A stretch of 64,000 nucleotides of DNA from Athripsodes cinereus (lineage: Eukaryota; Arthropoda; Insecta; Trichoptera; Leptoceridae), in contig OX388314.1 in the NCBI GenBank assembly GCA_947579605.1, positions 11,529,982 to 11,593,981 on the forward strand, written 5' to 3'. Positions within the stretch are counted from its first letter, which is position 1. Each line of letters opens with the position of its first letter. Shown in pieces: positions 46,736-59,246 of this stretch. Under the pieces are notes generated by a model. It saw only the letters and a list, made by a program, of their open reading frames with translations. It searched no databases and was not told the DNA's origin. The position numbers and the translations under genes were made by a program.

Positions 46736-46965
46736 GTTGAGCCAAAAAAACTTATCGCAAAGCTTTTGATGTTTTCGAACCAGTTGAGTACAAATAAAAC
46801 ATAACTATTTATACATGTACTTTATACAAAAAAATTTGGTAATATTAAATTCGTAGACTTTTGACATATTGTAATTCAAAGAAAAGTGAAAAAATTTAAC
46901 GTCCTTGATAGTTCTTTGATATCAAAGTTGATTAGACTATATTTCATTAAATTGTGATTTTTCAT

Positions 46966-47033
46966 AAAAGATATATCTGGGTTATTGTTATAAACCCAAA
47001 TACACCCTAATAAACCTCACACAGTAAGCTTTG
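46966..47033 (-). mobile_element. SINE family 1, copy F (3' part only)
   Basis: AGATATATCTGGG, AAACCCAAATACA and CACACAGTAAGCTT; no head. Confidence 0.65.
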
Positions 47034-47878
47034 ATTGCTAGTTTGAAGTAGATACAATTTTTTTATTCAACTCACTTCTATTGTTCAACTACATAACATG
47101 TTGTTCTTTCTTACTTCAACAGAAGTTATTGTAAGTATGTAAAGTATTGTCACAATAATATCCATAATAATTATAAGATTCATATTAATTAGAAGTATAT
47201 TTAAGTAGATATAAATGTTACAAAATGTTACTACATATTATTTACAGAAATGTCAGTATCCCGTTTAAGAACTCCTTAGGTATATATTTATTACATGATA
47301 CACAAAGGTTTTTGCATACCTGCTTACTAGATTTGTATCTCTTATATATTGGCTTGCTGAGATTTTATTATTAAATTATGATAGTAAAGTGATATTACTT
47401 CATTAACTTTCATAGAAGTGAACAGCAGAAGTGAACTGAGAATAAAGGGGCTTTTACATAGAATAGAAATATTTTTATAGTAAGGAAGGAACATGAATTA
47501 TCTCCGGCTGTTGTTGTGATTATTACTGTCGTAGTTATAGCAACGTTGAAATAATTAGATCGAAATTCCAGTGGTTAGTTCGCAATAATGGGTGTGAAAA
47601 ACACACAACTCGTATGAGAAACCTGTCTCACTTGCAAGAACTGAATCATTTCGCTATTCAGCCATCATTTTTTGCAGGCTCTGCGTCGTCTATTATTTGA
47701 ATGTATCATATTTTTATCAATAAGTGTAGGTATATGAAGATAATTGTTTTAACGAAACCGTATGTCTTGTTGTTTCAGAGGATGTGGGTGGAAGTGGGTG
47801 AAAGGGTGCGGGAGATTTCTCGGTGAGGGGGGGTTGAGGGCGCGCCCGCTCCCAGCGCCCGCCCTCCCCCGCCCCCAG

Positions 47879-49232
47879 CCACACCCCGCCCGCACCACTG
47901 GCTCACCACAATCCGCCGCCCCCGCACTCCAAACTGACCCTCACCGAGGCTAGTCCACCCGCGGAGACTCCACTATTGCTGACATCACCGGATTCACCAC
48001 CGATCCACGTCTTAGCTCCGTCTAATCCAATTCCTGACCTATCGTCTCTGCTACCGACACAGAATTTCCAAAATCAACCATGGATCCCCCTCTCATCGTC
48101 ATCGACGAGAAGCCACCAATCCCCATCCGTAACTATCCAATCCCAACTATCGCACGCAAGTGCTTACTTTGCTCCCGCGACTTTACAAACCACGCAGAGT
48201 GTGACGTCTCGCACTGCCATCAACATGCAGGATTCGGAAGCAGAAAGCAATACGCAATCGACTTCATCATCTTCGTTCTCCCAAAACATTGTTCGTACCA
48301 TTCCAAACGCATTACCTCCAGAGTATTCTTTAGATATTCGATTCACACAAGCCGGTCAAACAAATTTACGAGATGGATTAACCGCAGAACTGTCGACTCC
48401 AGGGCAGTCAAACATAAAAACAAGTTCGTCGTATGAGTTCATTCCAGAAAGGAAGTCTTCTCATCAACCGTCGCCCCAAACACTTCCGACGTCTGAAAGT
48501 ATTTCAGCTCATTTCATTCCATCATCCACGCATGTAAATAAAGTTGTAATTGGTTTTCCGCACACCACAAGTAACAGTAGTAGCTCTGATCAAAACTGCT
48601 TCTTTTGCTGTCCAGGATCTGCTGCTGAAAGTAATAAAACAGTCCTCAAAGAAGAAAACCAAACTCCCAAAAAGACATCCAAAGGAAAGTCATCTGGTCC
48701 GATGCGATATTTCAAGAGAAAAAAGTCTGATGGAGTACAAACATCACTTGGAGTCAAAAAGTCTGAAAACGTTATACATTCTCATTCATGCGATGCAATA
48801 CATTCGTCGATAGTGAAGTCGTTATCTGGACTAGATATAAGGGATACGGAGAATAGAACGGTTGAGAGTAGAACACGCGACATCAATAGTAGTTTAGTAG
48901 TACCTCCCAGTTACCACAATATAGACAATGGTTTTACTGTGCAGTCGTCGCAACTCACTCTTCCTATAGTTCCTAATGCCACAGCTCCTTCTCAGCACCA
49001 GGCAATTGCTTACCATAGTGTCTATGTGAATCCTCCACCTCCTCCGAGAGACCCTCATAGAGAAACTGTTCCCTTTTCCGGTCCTGGCCCTCCTCCTCCA
49101 TATTCCTCTCTGGCGCCTCCACCATATTCCTACATAGCCCTAGACACCCATACCTCTCGGTACCAAAGACATCATCACAACGCAAACGAAGCCCAAAAAC
49201 AATGGACTACTACTCATAAGGATGGAAATCAG
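47879..49232 (+). CDS. Coding exon of a PPxY-rich host protein
   Basis: One frame is open from 47838 to 49277 in a stretch far less AT-rich than the window and shows protein-like bias throughout. It has no ATG near its 5' side; the first in-frame ATG is near 48225, so coding probably enters by splicing. The best acceptor is the pyrimidine run ending CCCCCAG at 47878 (another CAG ends at 47855). It ends at CAG|GTCAGA, donor at 49233, exactly at a codon boundary. The product is proline/serine-rich and probably disordered. Counting from codon 47976, PPxY motifs are at 115-118 (PPEY), 310-313 (PPSY), 373-376 and 381-384 (PPPY). A Cys cluster C208-F-F-C-C could be palmitoylated, and a basic stretch FKRKK lies at 246-250. 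PPxY motifs bind WW domains, as in Nedd4-type ligases. I do not recognise the family. Downstream exons were not found. Confidence 0.6.
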
Positions 49233-52200
49233 GTCAGATTTATGGATTTTTATTTTCATTACTACATGTTTTTTTAGGATTATATCAAAACTGCATTTAT
49301 GTATTATATTTTATTTTTTACATGCGTAGGTAATATTTATTTTAATCTATAGTATCTGCTGGGTAATTAGAATTTTTATAGTAATAATTATTTTGCGATG
49401 TCACAACTATTTTCATGTACCTATGCATATTAGTATTTATCACAAGAATGGGGTAGATTGCTACCGATAATTATTAATTTTATATCCCCAACAGTCTATT
49501 TATTACATAATACACTTAATCATGTAGGTTCTTTTTCTAACCCTTCATATAATGTTGATAACGAGGTCATTAACACATTTCCGAATATAAGAATTTAGCT
49601 ATTCGAAGTAAATTTATATACACTACACGAATTTTTCATAAAAACATTTGCCTTGCTCAAGAACGACGTGTATGGAAAAACGAGTATTTGTTAATCAAAG
49701 TTTTTTTAAACATACTCATTTTATAATGAATGCTCATTCACAAACCAACTCAAATACTTTTTAAATGTGTATTCAATATATTAACCGCCAATCATGAATA
49801 CGAGCTCAAAAATAATACTTTAATTTAAATAAACTAGAATATTTTATTGTTGAACAAAAAAATATCAATCCATGACCTACCGCTATTAGATGCAGCATAG
49901 AACCCCATATAGGTCAACGCACTTCTACTGAAATAATAGTGTTTTTCTAAAGCCACTATGATTGCAGTTAGTACCCATATTATATAGACTTGTTTATTCA
50001 TTATAAAATATCATGTACCTACAGAGGTAGTTAGATATTATGTGATATGGTAAAGGTGCAATGAACGCATTGACAAACAACATCTCTACTCTGCGTATTG
50101 ATTCCTAGAACAGTTGAACTAAACCCCACAACTTCATGTAATATTGTTGTATTAGTTGTATTATAATAATATAGTGTTAGTGGTATTCATAGTACCTACC
50201 TAGTATAGTAGACAAAGGACCCTCGATCTTATAATAGACCGTGCCTATTATATTTTATTCTTGCAGAAAGACTCACGCTTTTCTATGAACAAGTGACGGT
50301 TTGTTTGAAGCGATATAACGTTACGATTCACTTCGCGATCTGAATTGAATTGAATCATTGCTTCATAAACAATTTGGTATTACTTCAAAACTGCTCATTC
50401 GAAAATAAATTCTGCTTGAAACTTTGAATTAAACTCTAATACATACAATATATAGAATATTTCATCGGTGCACAAAGATGATTTTCTGTATGTCCAATAA
50501 ATATAGGTTTATTCTGTGATTCTCACACTTGCTGAACATAAAACAGTTTCTCTATAGCTTGAAAGTGTGTAATAAAAAAATGGTTCCACCATGTAACTAA
50601 GCTCCGCATTGTTGATCAGTCAGCTGATTATTAGTTTATATTCTACTGCAACTAGTGTAAGAGGTCTGAAAGATATTACAACTAGTTAATTGATTACTGA
50701 GGGTTTTATATAAATATTAATATTCATATTTAACCTATAATAATTCGAATATATTTATTTATTTACTCGTTGTTAAGTAATATCTTGAGCGTTGTTATAA
50801 TTGAGAGTGATATCAGCTAAAATTTTAATTATTATTTTCTACATATAAGCGTTGCACTTTGCCTCGCAAATAAATAATAATTGTGATATCAAGAATATTA
50901 AACTCTATGAAATGATAATTTATTTACTTTTATTAGTGGATAATCAGTCGTATTGATAATGTGTTATACGAGTACATCTGTAGCGTGTAGCATTTATGAA
51001 AGCGAATAAAGTTTATGTATTTATTTATCAATCTTTTTCATCCTGTCGTGGGTGTCTTAAAATATTGAAAACCCAAATGTATTATGGAACCTATGTTACA
51101 TACCTGGTTGTCCTATATTGTGATAAGATAGTTATCACGTCCATTCACCCTAGCTTTAGTTTTTTCATCCTCGCCTGTCAGCGTTAATACTAATATTATC
51201 CTGTAAACTGGAGAATGCCATGTGTGAAAAGTTAAGATCCGACAGGAATCAAAGAACTGCCACGCCATATATCTCTTTTTCCTATTTTTGTGATAAAATC
51301 TTGAAAGTGTTAATGAGAAATTGTCTGTATTTTTTTTTAGTTTTTTGTAGATTGTGGATGTATGATCAATGATGATTTATGAGTTTCTTTAGGAGGCCTG
51401 AAAACTTATTCAATTTTACCCATTCTCGCTTACTTGATGATTGAATGAATTCAAAGTTCTAGTCTGGCGAATCGCACACATAAGTGAATTGCTTCAGTAA
51501 AGCATGTCTTTAATAGTTCAGTCATTTTATAAATAAAAGTAATAATTGAGGTACATATTTAGTAGGAAACTACAATTTGATACGGAGGTGATAGACTCCC
51601 CTCATTTAATGTTATGATCCTTTCTATGAATTGATTCACCGTTGAACTGTATACAGTTTTGTACTCCAAGTGATGGAAAACATTATTTTTATGAATTATA
51701 TACCATAGTACATATAACTATATTTTATTGTTTACTTTTATAATATGCATTTGAGTAGACTTTCTGTTGTTATTTTGTCTTTAGAGTTGACGGAGTTCAA
51801 ATAATATTCAAAAATGCCATAGATTTCTTTTCTAGGTATAAATTATAATATAATGATTTGAGCTTAAATAATATTTCAATGCGCAATTTGAATAGTATTC
51901 TACGATACAATAATAATTGTCTCTCGAATATTTTAATAATGGTATAAAAAATAAATATTTTTCTTCTACCAAATATTTAGAATACTGTATATTCTTTTAT
52001 TTTTGTTGATAACTCGTAAACGAGAGAATTGATGGATAGATAGATGGTTACTTTGTATTTTATTAAAAAAAAAATCATTCGAAAACAAACAGTTTTGACA
52101 TAATCAATAATACCTATACAGCTATAACAATTAATTTGTTTAGTTTATTGAGATTATTGGCACTAACAATGTGGTAATCACGAAACATTTTTAAAATATT

Positions 52201-52237
52201 TATTAAAAGTTACTATATACTATTCTATTCTATTTTT
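49233..52237 (+). other. Intron-like AT-rich DNA
   Basis: If the 49233 donor is used this is intron. No further exon, RNA gene or assigned repeat was recognised in it. Confidence 0.35.
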
Positions 52238-52440
52238 CAAGGCTATCCACTCGTTTACGAGTGATTAGGTATTATGTACTACACTACATATATTAAAAAA
52301 AAACACTACGGGTTTCAACGCTATGATGTGTCATTGATGAGTATAGTTTTAGTTTGACACTCGTCAATGACGCATCTTAGCGTTGAAACCCGTAGTGTTT
52401 TTTGAAAAAATGTGCGGTGTAGTACCTACATAGAAACTTA
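52238..52440. mobile_element. Palindromic repeat, Penelope-like terminus?
   Basis: 52276-52435 is an inverted repeat: ACACTACGGGTTTCAACGCT on the left, AGCGTTGAAACCCGTAGTGT on the right, with TCATTGATGAG and ACTCGTCAATGA near the centre. The start AAGGCTATCCACTCGTTTAC is shared with 22858. Confidence 0.6.
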
Positions 52441-53412
52441 TACTAAATATTTAAAAAAATAAATCAATTAAAACTAGAAAGTCATGAAAGTTTACAAAAA
52501 TTGTTCATTATTAAACGATTTTACTATTGTATTAAATTAAAAAAACACTTAAAGTTATTGACTTTAATCTACAGATATTCTATTCTTTTCTTATTAAGGC
52601 CATCTACTATGAAAATATATTTTGTTTGTGATGAACTTATGTAGCTACTACATACAGTGTTTAGTTAGTGCACATAGTATAAACTCTCGTTTTGTGAATC
52701 TTTATTTTTAGGAAATTTTGGATTATTTCAACGATTTAAAAAGATTAGGGATAGAAAATATGTTTGCAACCATCGACACAATAATGTTATTCATAGTCAA
52801 CTAAATTTGATTATAATATTATGCAAATATATCACAAATTGTTGTTAGCGTTTAAGAGAAAATTTGTTTAATAATAATTATAATATGTTTATGTATTTGT
52901 GTGTATGCGACCGTGAAAAGTGCGTAGAGTACAGTGACCTGAGCACTTTAACTCACTCATAGATCTTTGTGCATACATTGTTACAGTTATATAGAAGTGT
53001 TCCCATATACATAAATAGACGAACACTAAAAATAATAAAACAGTACTAGCGTGTAGTTGTAATAAGAATACTCTGCGCAGTTTCCTTGTGTGTATAATGA
53101 TTGTAACACTTTCATATATATATACCTATTCAACACAACACTATTATACAGAAAAGCCAAGTTTAACTTCTATTTTCACTTTTTTCGCATTAAGTTTCGT
53201 GGGTATGTCTCTTGGGAGGGTTTAATGTTCCAACACCATGCAGGCACTGACGACTCTGGGACTCGCGCCCTTTAAAACCTTACACACGTCTTTGAACACT
53301 TGGTTTTCGTTTATTCATCAAATTGTATACATATGTCATTTATTTTTTATTTTTGTGCTTTTCTTGATATACTTGATTTTACTCTTTTAATTTTGATTAG
53401 GTACATTTCTTT

Positions 53413-53530
53413 ATAATGCAATTTGAAACAAGTGTTCCTTTCTACTATTGTTTGTTAATTCGCAGAGAGACGTCTTTCTGCGAATTAACAAACAATAGTA
53501 GAAAGGAACACTTGTTTCAAATTGCATTAT
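53413..53530. mobile_element. 118-bp near-perfect palindrome
   Basis: ATAATGCAATTTGAAACAAG on the left returns reversed on the right; arms are about 54 bp. The short loop contains AGACGTCT, itself a palindrome. The left arm resembles 32562-32600, so it derives from a dispersed family. Confidence 0.7.
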
Positions 53531-53639
53531 TATGGAATTCTACTACGTGTGCACCGACACAATTAATATATACATTTCTTTATATATTTTTCTATCTTTC
53601 CTTAATTAATTTGTTCACTTCTAAATGTGACGTTGAAGA

Positions 53640-53775
53640 GAGAGTAGTTGCATAAAAAATTCTCACGTCGGTTATTCCATCCGTGAAGATAATTTTTGTT
53701 TTAATATGCGGATTCATAAGAGTCCACGACTCCTGAGATATCCGGGGTGTGAAGTGGGTCTCTTTTCCATTCTCT
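53640..53775 (-). repeat. Dispersed repeat, unassigned family, copy 2
   Basis: ACTCCTGAGATATCCGGGGT parallels 2840-2865; weak similarity continues for about 100 bases. Confidence 0.4.
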
Positions 53776-54854
53776 TTTCACTCTTTCCCTCCCAATTCCC
53801 TCCGTATTTTATTATTACACGTGTAGATACATATTTATAATATAATTAAACTAAACTTCATTTATTTAGAATTTTCGTCCACAGTGGTACAGCTACACAA
53901 CCTTTGCATAGTAATGGACTTTGAAACATTCTGCTAATAGCTACCTTTCTCCTTCATTTTTTTCTAGCTCTTTGATCTTTTTATTATACAGCCTTCACCT
54001 CTACGAAAATATAAATTAGTTTATTTTTTTCATATTGCAAAAAATATTTTTCTCCGCAGTAAGTTTTTTCTGACATATAATGATTTACTCGAATACACGG
54101 ATCTTATTTTTATAAATATATTTATTATATCTTTATTCTAAAGAAAATCGTTGAAAAATAAAAACATAAAGTTTAGAAAAGTTCCTTATAAAAAATTATT
54201 TAAAATAAATTTCGTTGTGTAAGGAATCAATTTCATTTTTAATCCTTTTTATGGGATTTTTCAAAACCTTTGTAAATAATGCTGAATTAACACTTAAATT
54301 TTGTAATGAAAAAGCAAATACAACAAAAGCACTTAAGGGCTGCTAGATCTTTGAATATAATAAACCGTTTTGAGAGAAATGAAGGGACTGGGATAGCACG
54401 AAAAAATATAGTGTTAATTCAAGGGTAAAACATAGTGAGTAATCAGTCTTCAGAGAATTGCGTTAAAAGTGGTGTGAGTGTAATACACGAACAGAGAAAA
54501 CACTGATATAAATACTAGCGGCACGACACTATGCGCCGAGCTTCATTACGTTAGAGTGTTCTGAATAGAGAGGGACGTCTCATGCCAGTCATATTGTGTA
54601 TGACGGTCATCACGACTAAAATATATTATTATTATCGTTACATACAAAAACTCAAATAAAATATCGATGAAATTTGTTTTATTTTCAGCCTATTTTTTTC
54701 TAAACCTATATCATCTTATTCTAATAGTAAAACTCCTATTTTTATTTATTTTGATATTCCTCTATCAACCCTAATTAAACTATCTCTCTTTATCTGTACT
54801 TCTTGAGTGTACTTGTTTAAAATGAATGATTTTTTATATTTCTTCTCATGCCCT
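53776..54854. other. AT-rich stretch, nothing recognised
   Basis: No gene or assigned repeat. Confidence 0.35.
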
Positions 54855-55070
54855 TGCATTTACGTCATATGGAAAAGCTCTTCTTGTCCTCATCTTCCAA
54901 GTTCTTCTGTCCTGAATTATCTCTTTACTGTGGATATGAACAAATGTCTTTCTGCGACTCCTGCAATATCCGGGTGGATGGTGAGTCTCCCCAGCGTGGA
55001 CGAGAAAAGAGGGACTAAAGGACATCGCAGTCATAAGAAATGCCTTGTGGTGAGTATCTCCTCTAAGGGA
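54855..55070 (-). repeat. Dispersed repeat, unassigned family, copy 3
   Basis: GACTCCTGCAATATCCGGGT at 54957-54976 carries the family landmark. Overlapping 89- and 75-codon frames on the two strands are not recognised. Confidence 0.35.
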
Positions 55071-57119
55071 CATTAAGGGTTTTGTTTATTTTTATTCTTC
55101 TTCTATATTTAAATGTAGTCGTAGATAAGTGTTTTTAGTGAACTAAAGACACGTTATCTCTCAAAATAAAAAAATAATATTAATTTGGTTATGGCATTAT
55201 GTCATTTAAAAGACTTATTTTCTGTATATTAACATAAGAATTAAGATTAATATCGAAGGATGTTATGTAAAAATAATATCTATTTTAAACTCAATTTTGC
55301 AATCCTAGGTATGTCTAGTTACATTGTGTAATAAAATACCGAAATATACAATAACATTACTTATAATAGAGAGAATGAAATAAAAACTCGTAAATGGCTT
55401 TAAAAAGAATGTTAGGGAGAGTTCAATATACCTCCTGGAAAACTCTTCCCAAAGCCAAGTATTTCAAGGTCTGCCTACCACCCTCCTCCCCATCTGCGTA
55501 TCTGATACACTTAACAACTAGTATAACAACCCCCTGAACATCATGACTGACTACCCTTTCCACCTCTATTCTCCCGTCTACACCCACACCCCCGCTCCTA
55601 AGTCCTCGCTATACATACAACACAATAATAACAAATTATAATCATTATTATTTTCCGTGAACTCTATAATACTTCATTTAAACTCTTATGCATGATTTAT
55701 TTTATTTGAAATGTTTAATTAGGAAACTTTTTATATTATAGGTATATATATATATATATATGTATGTATATGATTATTATATAGAGCAACATCGAAAATT
55801 TTATAAATTGAATTTTCACAAAGGTATGTCGTCCCTCAATAAATTTGGGGCTATTTTATTGTTGTATAACGTATCGTTAGGATATGAATGAATATGTACA
55901 TATCAATCGCATTAAAATTTACGAAATAGCAGGTTACGTGCAGGAAATTTGAAAAATTTAAAGGGTTGGAATGGATGATTAAAAAAGCGAGTTTTCTAAA
56001 TATTTTTTTTTTAAATAATCAGAATTAATTTTAATTTTGGGACCGGTTTCGACACGTTAGTGTCGTTAACGAGATTAATTTTATTAATCATGTAGTGAAA
56101 TTATCACACTGTAAATGCTCCTACTAACACTTTTGTGTTGTAAATGTCCTCATTATTAGTAGATTCGATCTCCAGACTTCAGGATTGAAATACCAAGATG
56201 CTACCTCGCAGTTGCCCGAAAGGTTTTTTTTTAATTTTTATTTTGATTCATTTCCTATAGAATTGTGTATGTATGTATATATGTATGTATAAGTGAAATT
56301 TATTTAAGCTATAACGTTTTAAACGGGGTTAATTTACCAAGCGCATGAAATGTCTTTTTCACACTCTCACCTACACTTTTTTTTAAAGTTATTTTTCACT
56401 ACGAAATATAAGTTATTGTTGCGAAGGGAATGAATAATAGAAAATACATGTAACTTCCACATAAATAACGACCATGTAAACTTATTAAAAAAAAAGAAAA
56501 ATGGCACCACTTTTCTAGAAAATATGTTATAATATTAAATAACATAAAATATGAGTAAAATATTCTACAGAAAATAAATGAAAAAAACTCCTATTTCAAT
56601 TTTATTATTTTTTATAAAACCTTAAAAAAATTAAATTGTATACTAGAGGGACTTCACTATATAACGCAATATATGTACATATATACTTATTTCTTTCCAC
56701 TTTTATTGTTACTTTCTTCTGATTTACCTGCTTGTATTTTGTACATTTATAATAATAATAAAAAAAACAATTTTTTGTCAATATAAATTTGCACAAATGG
56801 CGTACTTATTGCTTGAGGCAATGCCTTCCAGTAAACCTATATTAGTTTTTCAAACTTTCAGTTGAACTAATTGTGAACTAATTCAAAATTAATAATGTTT
56901 CATATGGCAACAATTTCCTCAAGTTTCAAAAATATTACTTTTTCTATGAAAAAAAAGTACTCGACAACGGGTGGAACCGCTAAACTGCGAAAGTTCCATT
57001 AATTTTTTTTACATAGACAATTCACACACATCCAGCTAAGATGAATCTTGTATTATGGGTACTAACGCGACGATACACATATACCTACAATGCACTTTAC
57101 ACACATATATGTAACACCC
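55071..57119. other. AT-rich stretch with a C-rich patch
   Basis: 55430-55620 is C-rich and could be an exon fragment, but no frame is convincing. (TA)n lies at 55741-55760. The hairpin motif at 56041-56075, GACCGGTTTCGACACGTTAG, is, on the minus strand, a GACAC/GTGTC stem then GAAACCGGTC. Confidence 0.35.
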
Positions 57120-57205
57120 AGACCCAGGAAAATTTGAAAAAGGTCATTCTTCACTTTGCCCTGGCCGGGAAACGAACCCGGGACCCCGTGACTCAAAGGC
57201 AAAGG
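57120..57205 (-). mobile_element. SINE family 3, tRNA-derived
   Basis: On the minus strand: TTGCCTTTGAGTCACGGGGT, then the box-B-like GGGTTCGTTTCCC, then GCCAGGGCAAAGTGAAG. It resembles a tRNA 3' half. Extent unclear. Confidence 0.5.
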
Positions 57206-57599
57206 TACTTATTTTAGGTAGATACCTATTCATTTTAAATTTATAAAAATTCTTTCCATGATTTTTTCAAAATTGAAATATCAGAACCACAGATGTTAAA
57301 TTGTATGGATTACGATTCTAATTTGAAAATGTATAGAAAAATGATTCTAGAAATATGCCAATCTTTAAAAAAACTTCATCGTTGATTTTGTATATTCTCC
57401 ATATTGCATGATTTATTGAAATTAAAAATGTATGGCGTAAATAATTTTCTTCATAGTTTTTCTTACCGTGAATTTGTAAGATATTTTAATAGCCCTTCGG
57501 CTATTCTGGGCGGAGAGGAATCCAACAAATCAGAGATCATTCAAATCGGTTCAGCCATTCTTGAGTTATAAATGGTGTAACACACACGTTTTCCTTTTA

Positions 57600-57720
57600 T
57601 ATATTAGAGATACAGTACTCTTGAGAATGCCCATTGAAGTGGGCGAAAACGTTAGAGTTTAAATAAATATAGTGAAAATATAATAGTGTTTTGATTATTT
57701 ATAAATTATTAGATACAGTG
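57600..57720 (+). mobile_element. Retroelement end with GCCC/GGGC-GAAA hairpin
   Basis: CTTGAGAATGCCC, ATTGAAGT, GGGCGAAAACGTTAG, then AAATAAATATAG. The box order is that of a hammerhead-like Penelope terminus, but the first box is changed from CTGATGA. Confidence 0.45.
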
Positions 57721-57823
57721 TTTCTTGAATCGATGCCCTGGTACATACCATTACAAACAAACAATCCATTGGTAGATTATTTACCTTTGACAAGAAAACG
57801 CGTTAATGTATATATATAATGAG

Positions 57824-59190
57824 TTACAATCCATTGGATTGGTCTGCAACGAGTTTGGTTTTTCTTCTCCATTCGTCTCTATTCTCCGCCAGTCTTTTCA
57901 TCTCCACGTACGAGCCACAGTTCATATCACTCTTCAGTTGGTCCATATATGCGTCTCTTGGTCGGCCTCTGCCATTTGTCCCGTCGGTCTTACCCTCCGC
58001 GATGGCTATGAGTAGTCCTGGGTGCCTGATGTTGTGGCCAATCCAGTTAGCTCGTTGTTGGCTGATTCTCTTAAGGAGTTGCCTTTTTTCGCCTACCCTG
58101 GTTAATACTTCTTCATTTTCGACGTGCTCCGACCAATGGATCTTAAGCATGCATCTGTAGCACCACATTTCAAAGGCCGCCAACCGTCCGCTTTCACTCT
58201 TGCTGATGGTCCATGTCTCACAACCATAAAGCAGAATGCTCCAAACAAAGGCTTTAGTAAGGTTCTTCCTTACGCTTAAGTCAATATTTGGGGATTCCAA
58301 TATCTTCGATTTTTTGTTAAAGGCAATCCTTGCCTGGTTTATTCTGCTTACGATTTCTGCTTTGGAGCGTCCATCCTGGTTTATTCTACTGCCCAGGTAC
58401 ACGAATTCACTTACTTGTTTGATGCTCACTCCATTTATGGCAATGTTCGCAGTCGCTTCCTCTCTTCCAACGACCGTACATTTTGTTTTTTCTTTATTTA
58501 TTTTCATGTTGTACTTTGACAACAGTATACTTTCCATTTTTCCTAAGGCTTCGTTCAGCTCCATCTCGGAGTCTGCGAGCAGTGCTATGTCGTCAGCATA
58601 TCTTATCATGTCGACCTTTTTCCCATTTATTTTTACTCCTGCCCAGTTCTTCATTTCTTCTCTCAGTTCATCAATGGCTCGCTGTATATAGCAGTTAAAG
58701 AGAGCTGGCGACATTGAGCATCCTTGTCTTACGCCTTGTTCGACCCTTGCTTCTGCACAGCTCTCTCCGCTTGTATAAGCTCCAGATTGCTCTTCTGTCT
58801 TTATAACTCATTCCTATCTGGTTGAGGGTGTTAAAAAGTTGTTCCCATTCTACTTTATCGAATGCTTTTTCAAGGTCGATGAATGCTATGTATGTGTTTT
58901 TATTAATTGCTATTCTCTTTTCTAGAGTAAGTCTGAGACTCAGGATTGCATCTCTTGTACCTGTCTCTTTGCGGAATCCAAATTGATCTTCTGTAAGTGT
59001 TTCGTTTATTTTATTTTCCGCCCTTTTCATTATAATGTTGGTGAGTATCTTAGAAGCGTGTGATATCATGCTTAAGGTTCTGTGTTGTTCGCACTTTGTA
59101 GTGCCTGCTTTCTTAGGAAGCGCTCGTATCAGACATTTGGCAAAGTCCTCAGGTATCTCTCCTGTGTCTGCGTTAATGAAGATACAAATA
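57824..59190 (-). pseudogene. RTE-like LINE reverse transcriptase, frameshifted
   Basis: Two overlapping minus-strand frames make one broken gene. The upstream one (59246 to 58695) holds GEIPEDF, the fingers block with DQFGFRKETGTRDAI, and the catalytic motif A, FIDLEKAFDKVEW (D at its residue 124). The downstream one (58714 to 57824, 296 codons) holds MSPALFN, the catalytic RYADDIALLAD at residues 38-48, ILLYGCETWT, RWIGH-like ANWIGHNIRH and GRGRPRDAYMDQL, and a stop 15 bases before the TATATA tail. The frameshift is at 58695-58714, in the stretch just before MSPALFN. The 5' part is lost at about 59190. Plus-strand frames over it are shadows. Confidence 0.85.
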
Positions 59191-59246
59191 TTCGGCAGAT
59201 AATAAACACGAGTTAAGAAAGAGGTTAAAATGTTCCATTTTTCCAC

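Noticed and set aside
47762..47953. 63-codon frame upstream of the PPxY exon as a separate gene
   Set aside because: It is a GC-rich by-product in another frame, across the likely splice acceptor; its proline content comes from the C-rich tract.
48080..48436. 118-codon plus-strand frame inside the PPxY exon
   Set aside because: Out-of-frame shadow of the longer 47838-49277 frame.
57806..58698. Plus-strand frames of up to 151 codons
   Set aside because: Antisense shadows of the minus-strand reverse transcriptase, whose catalytic motifs are clear.
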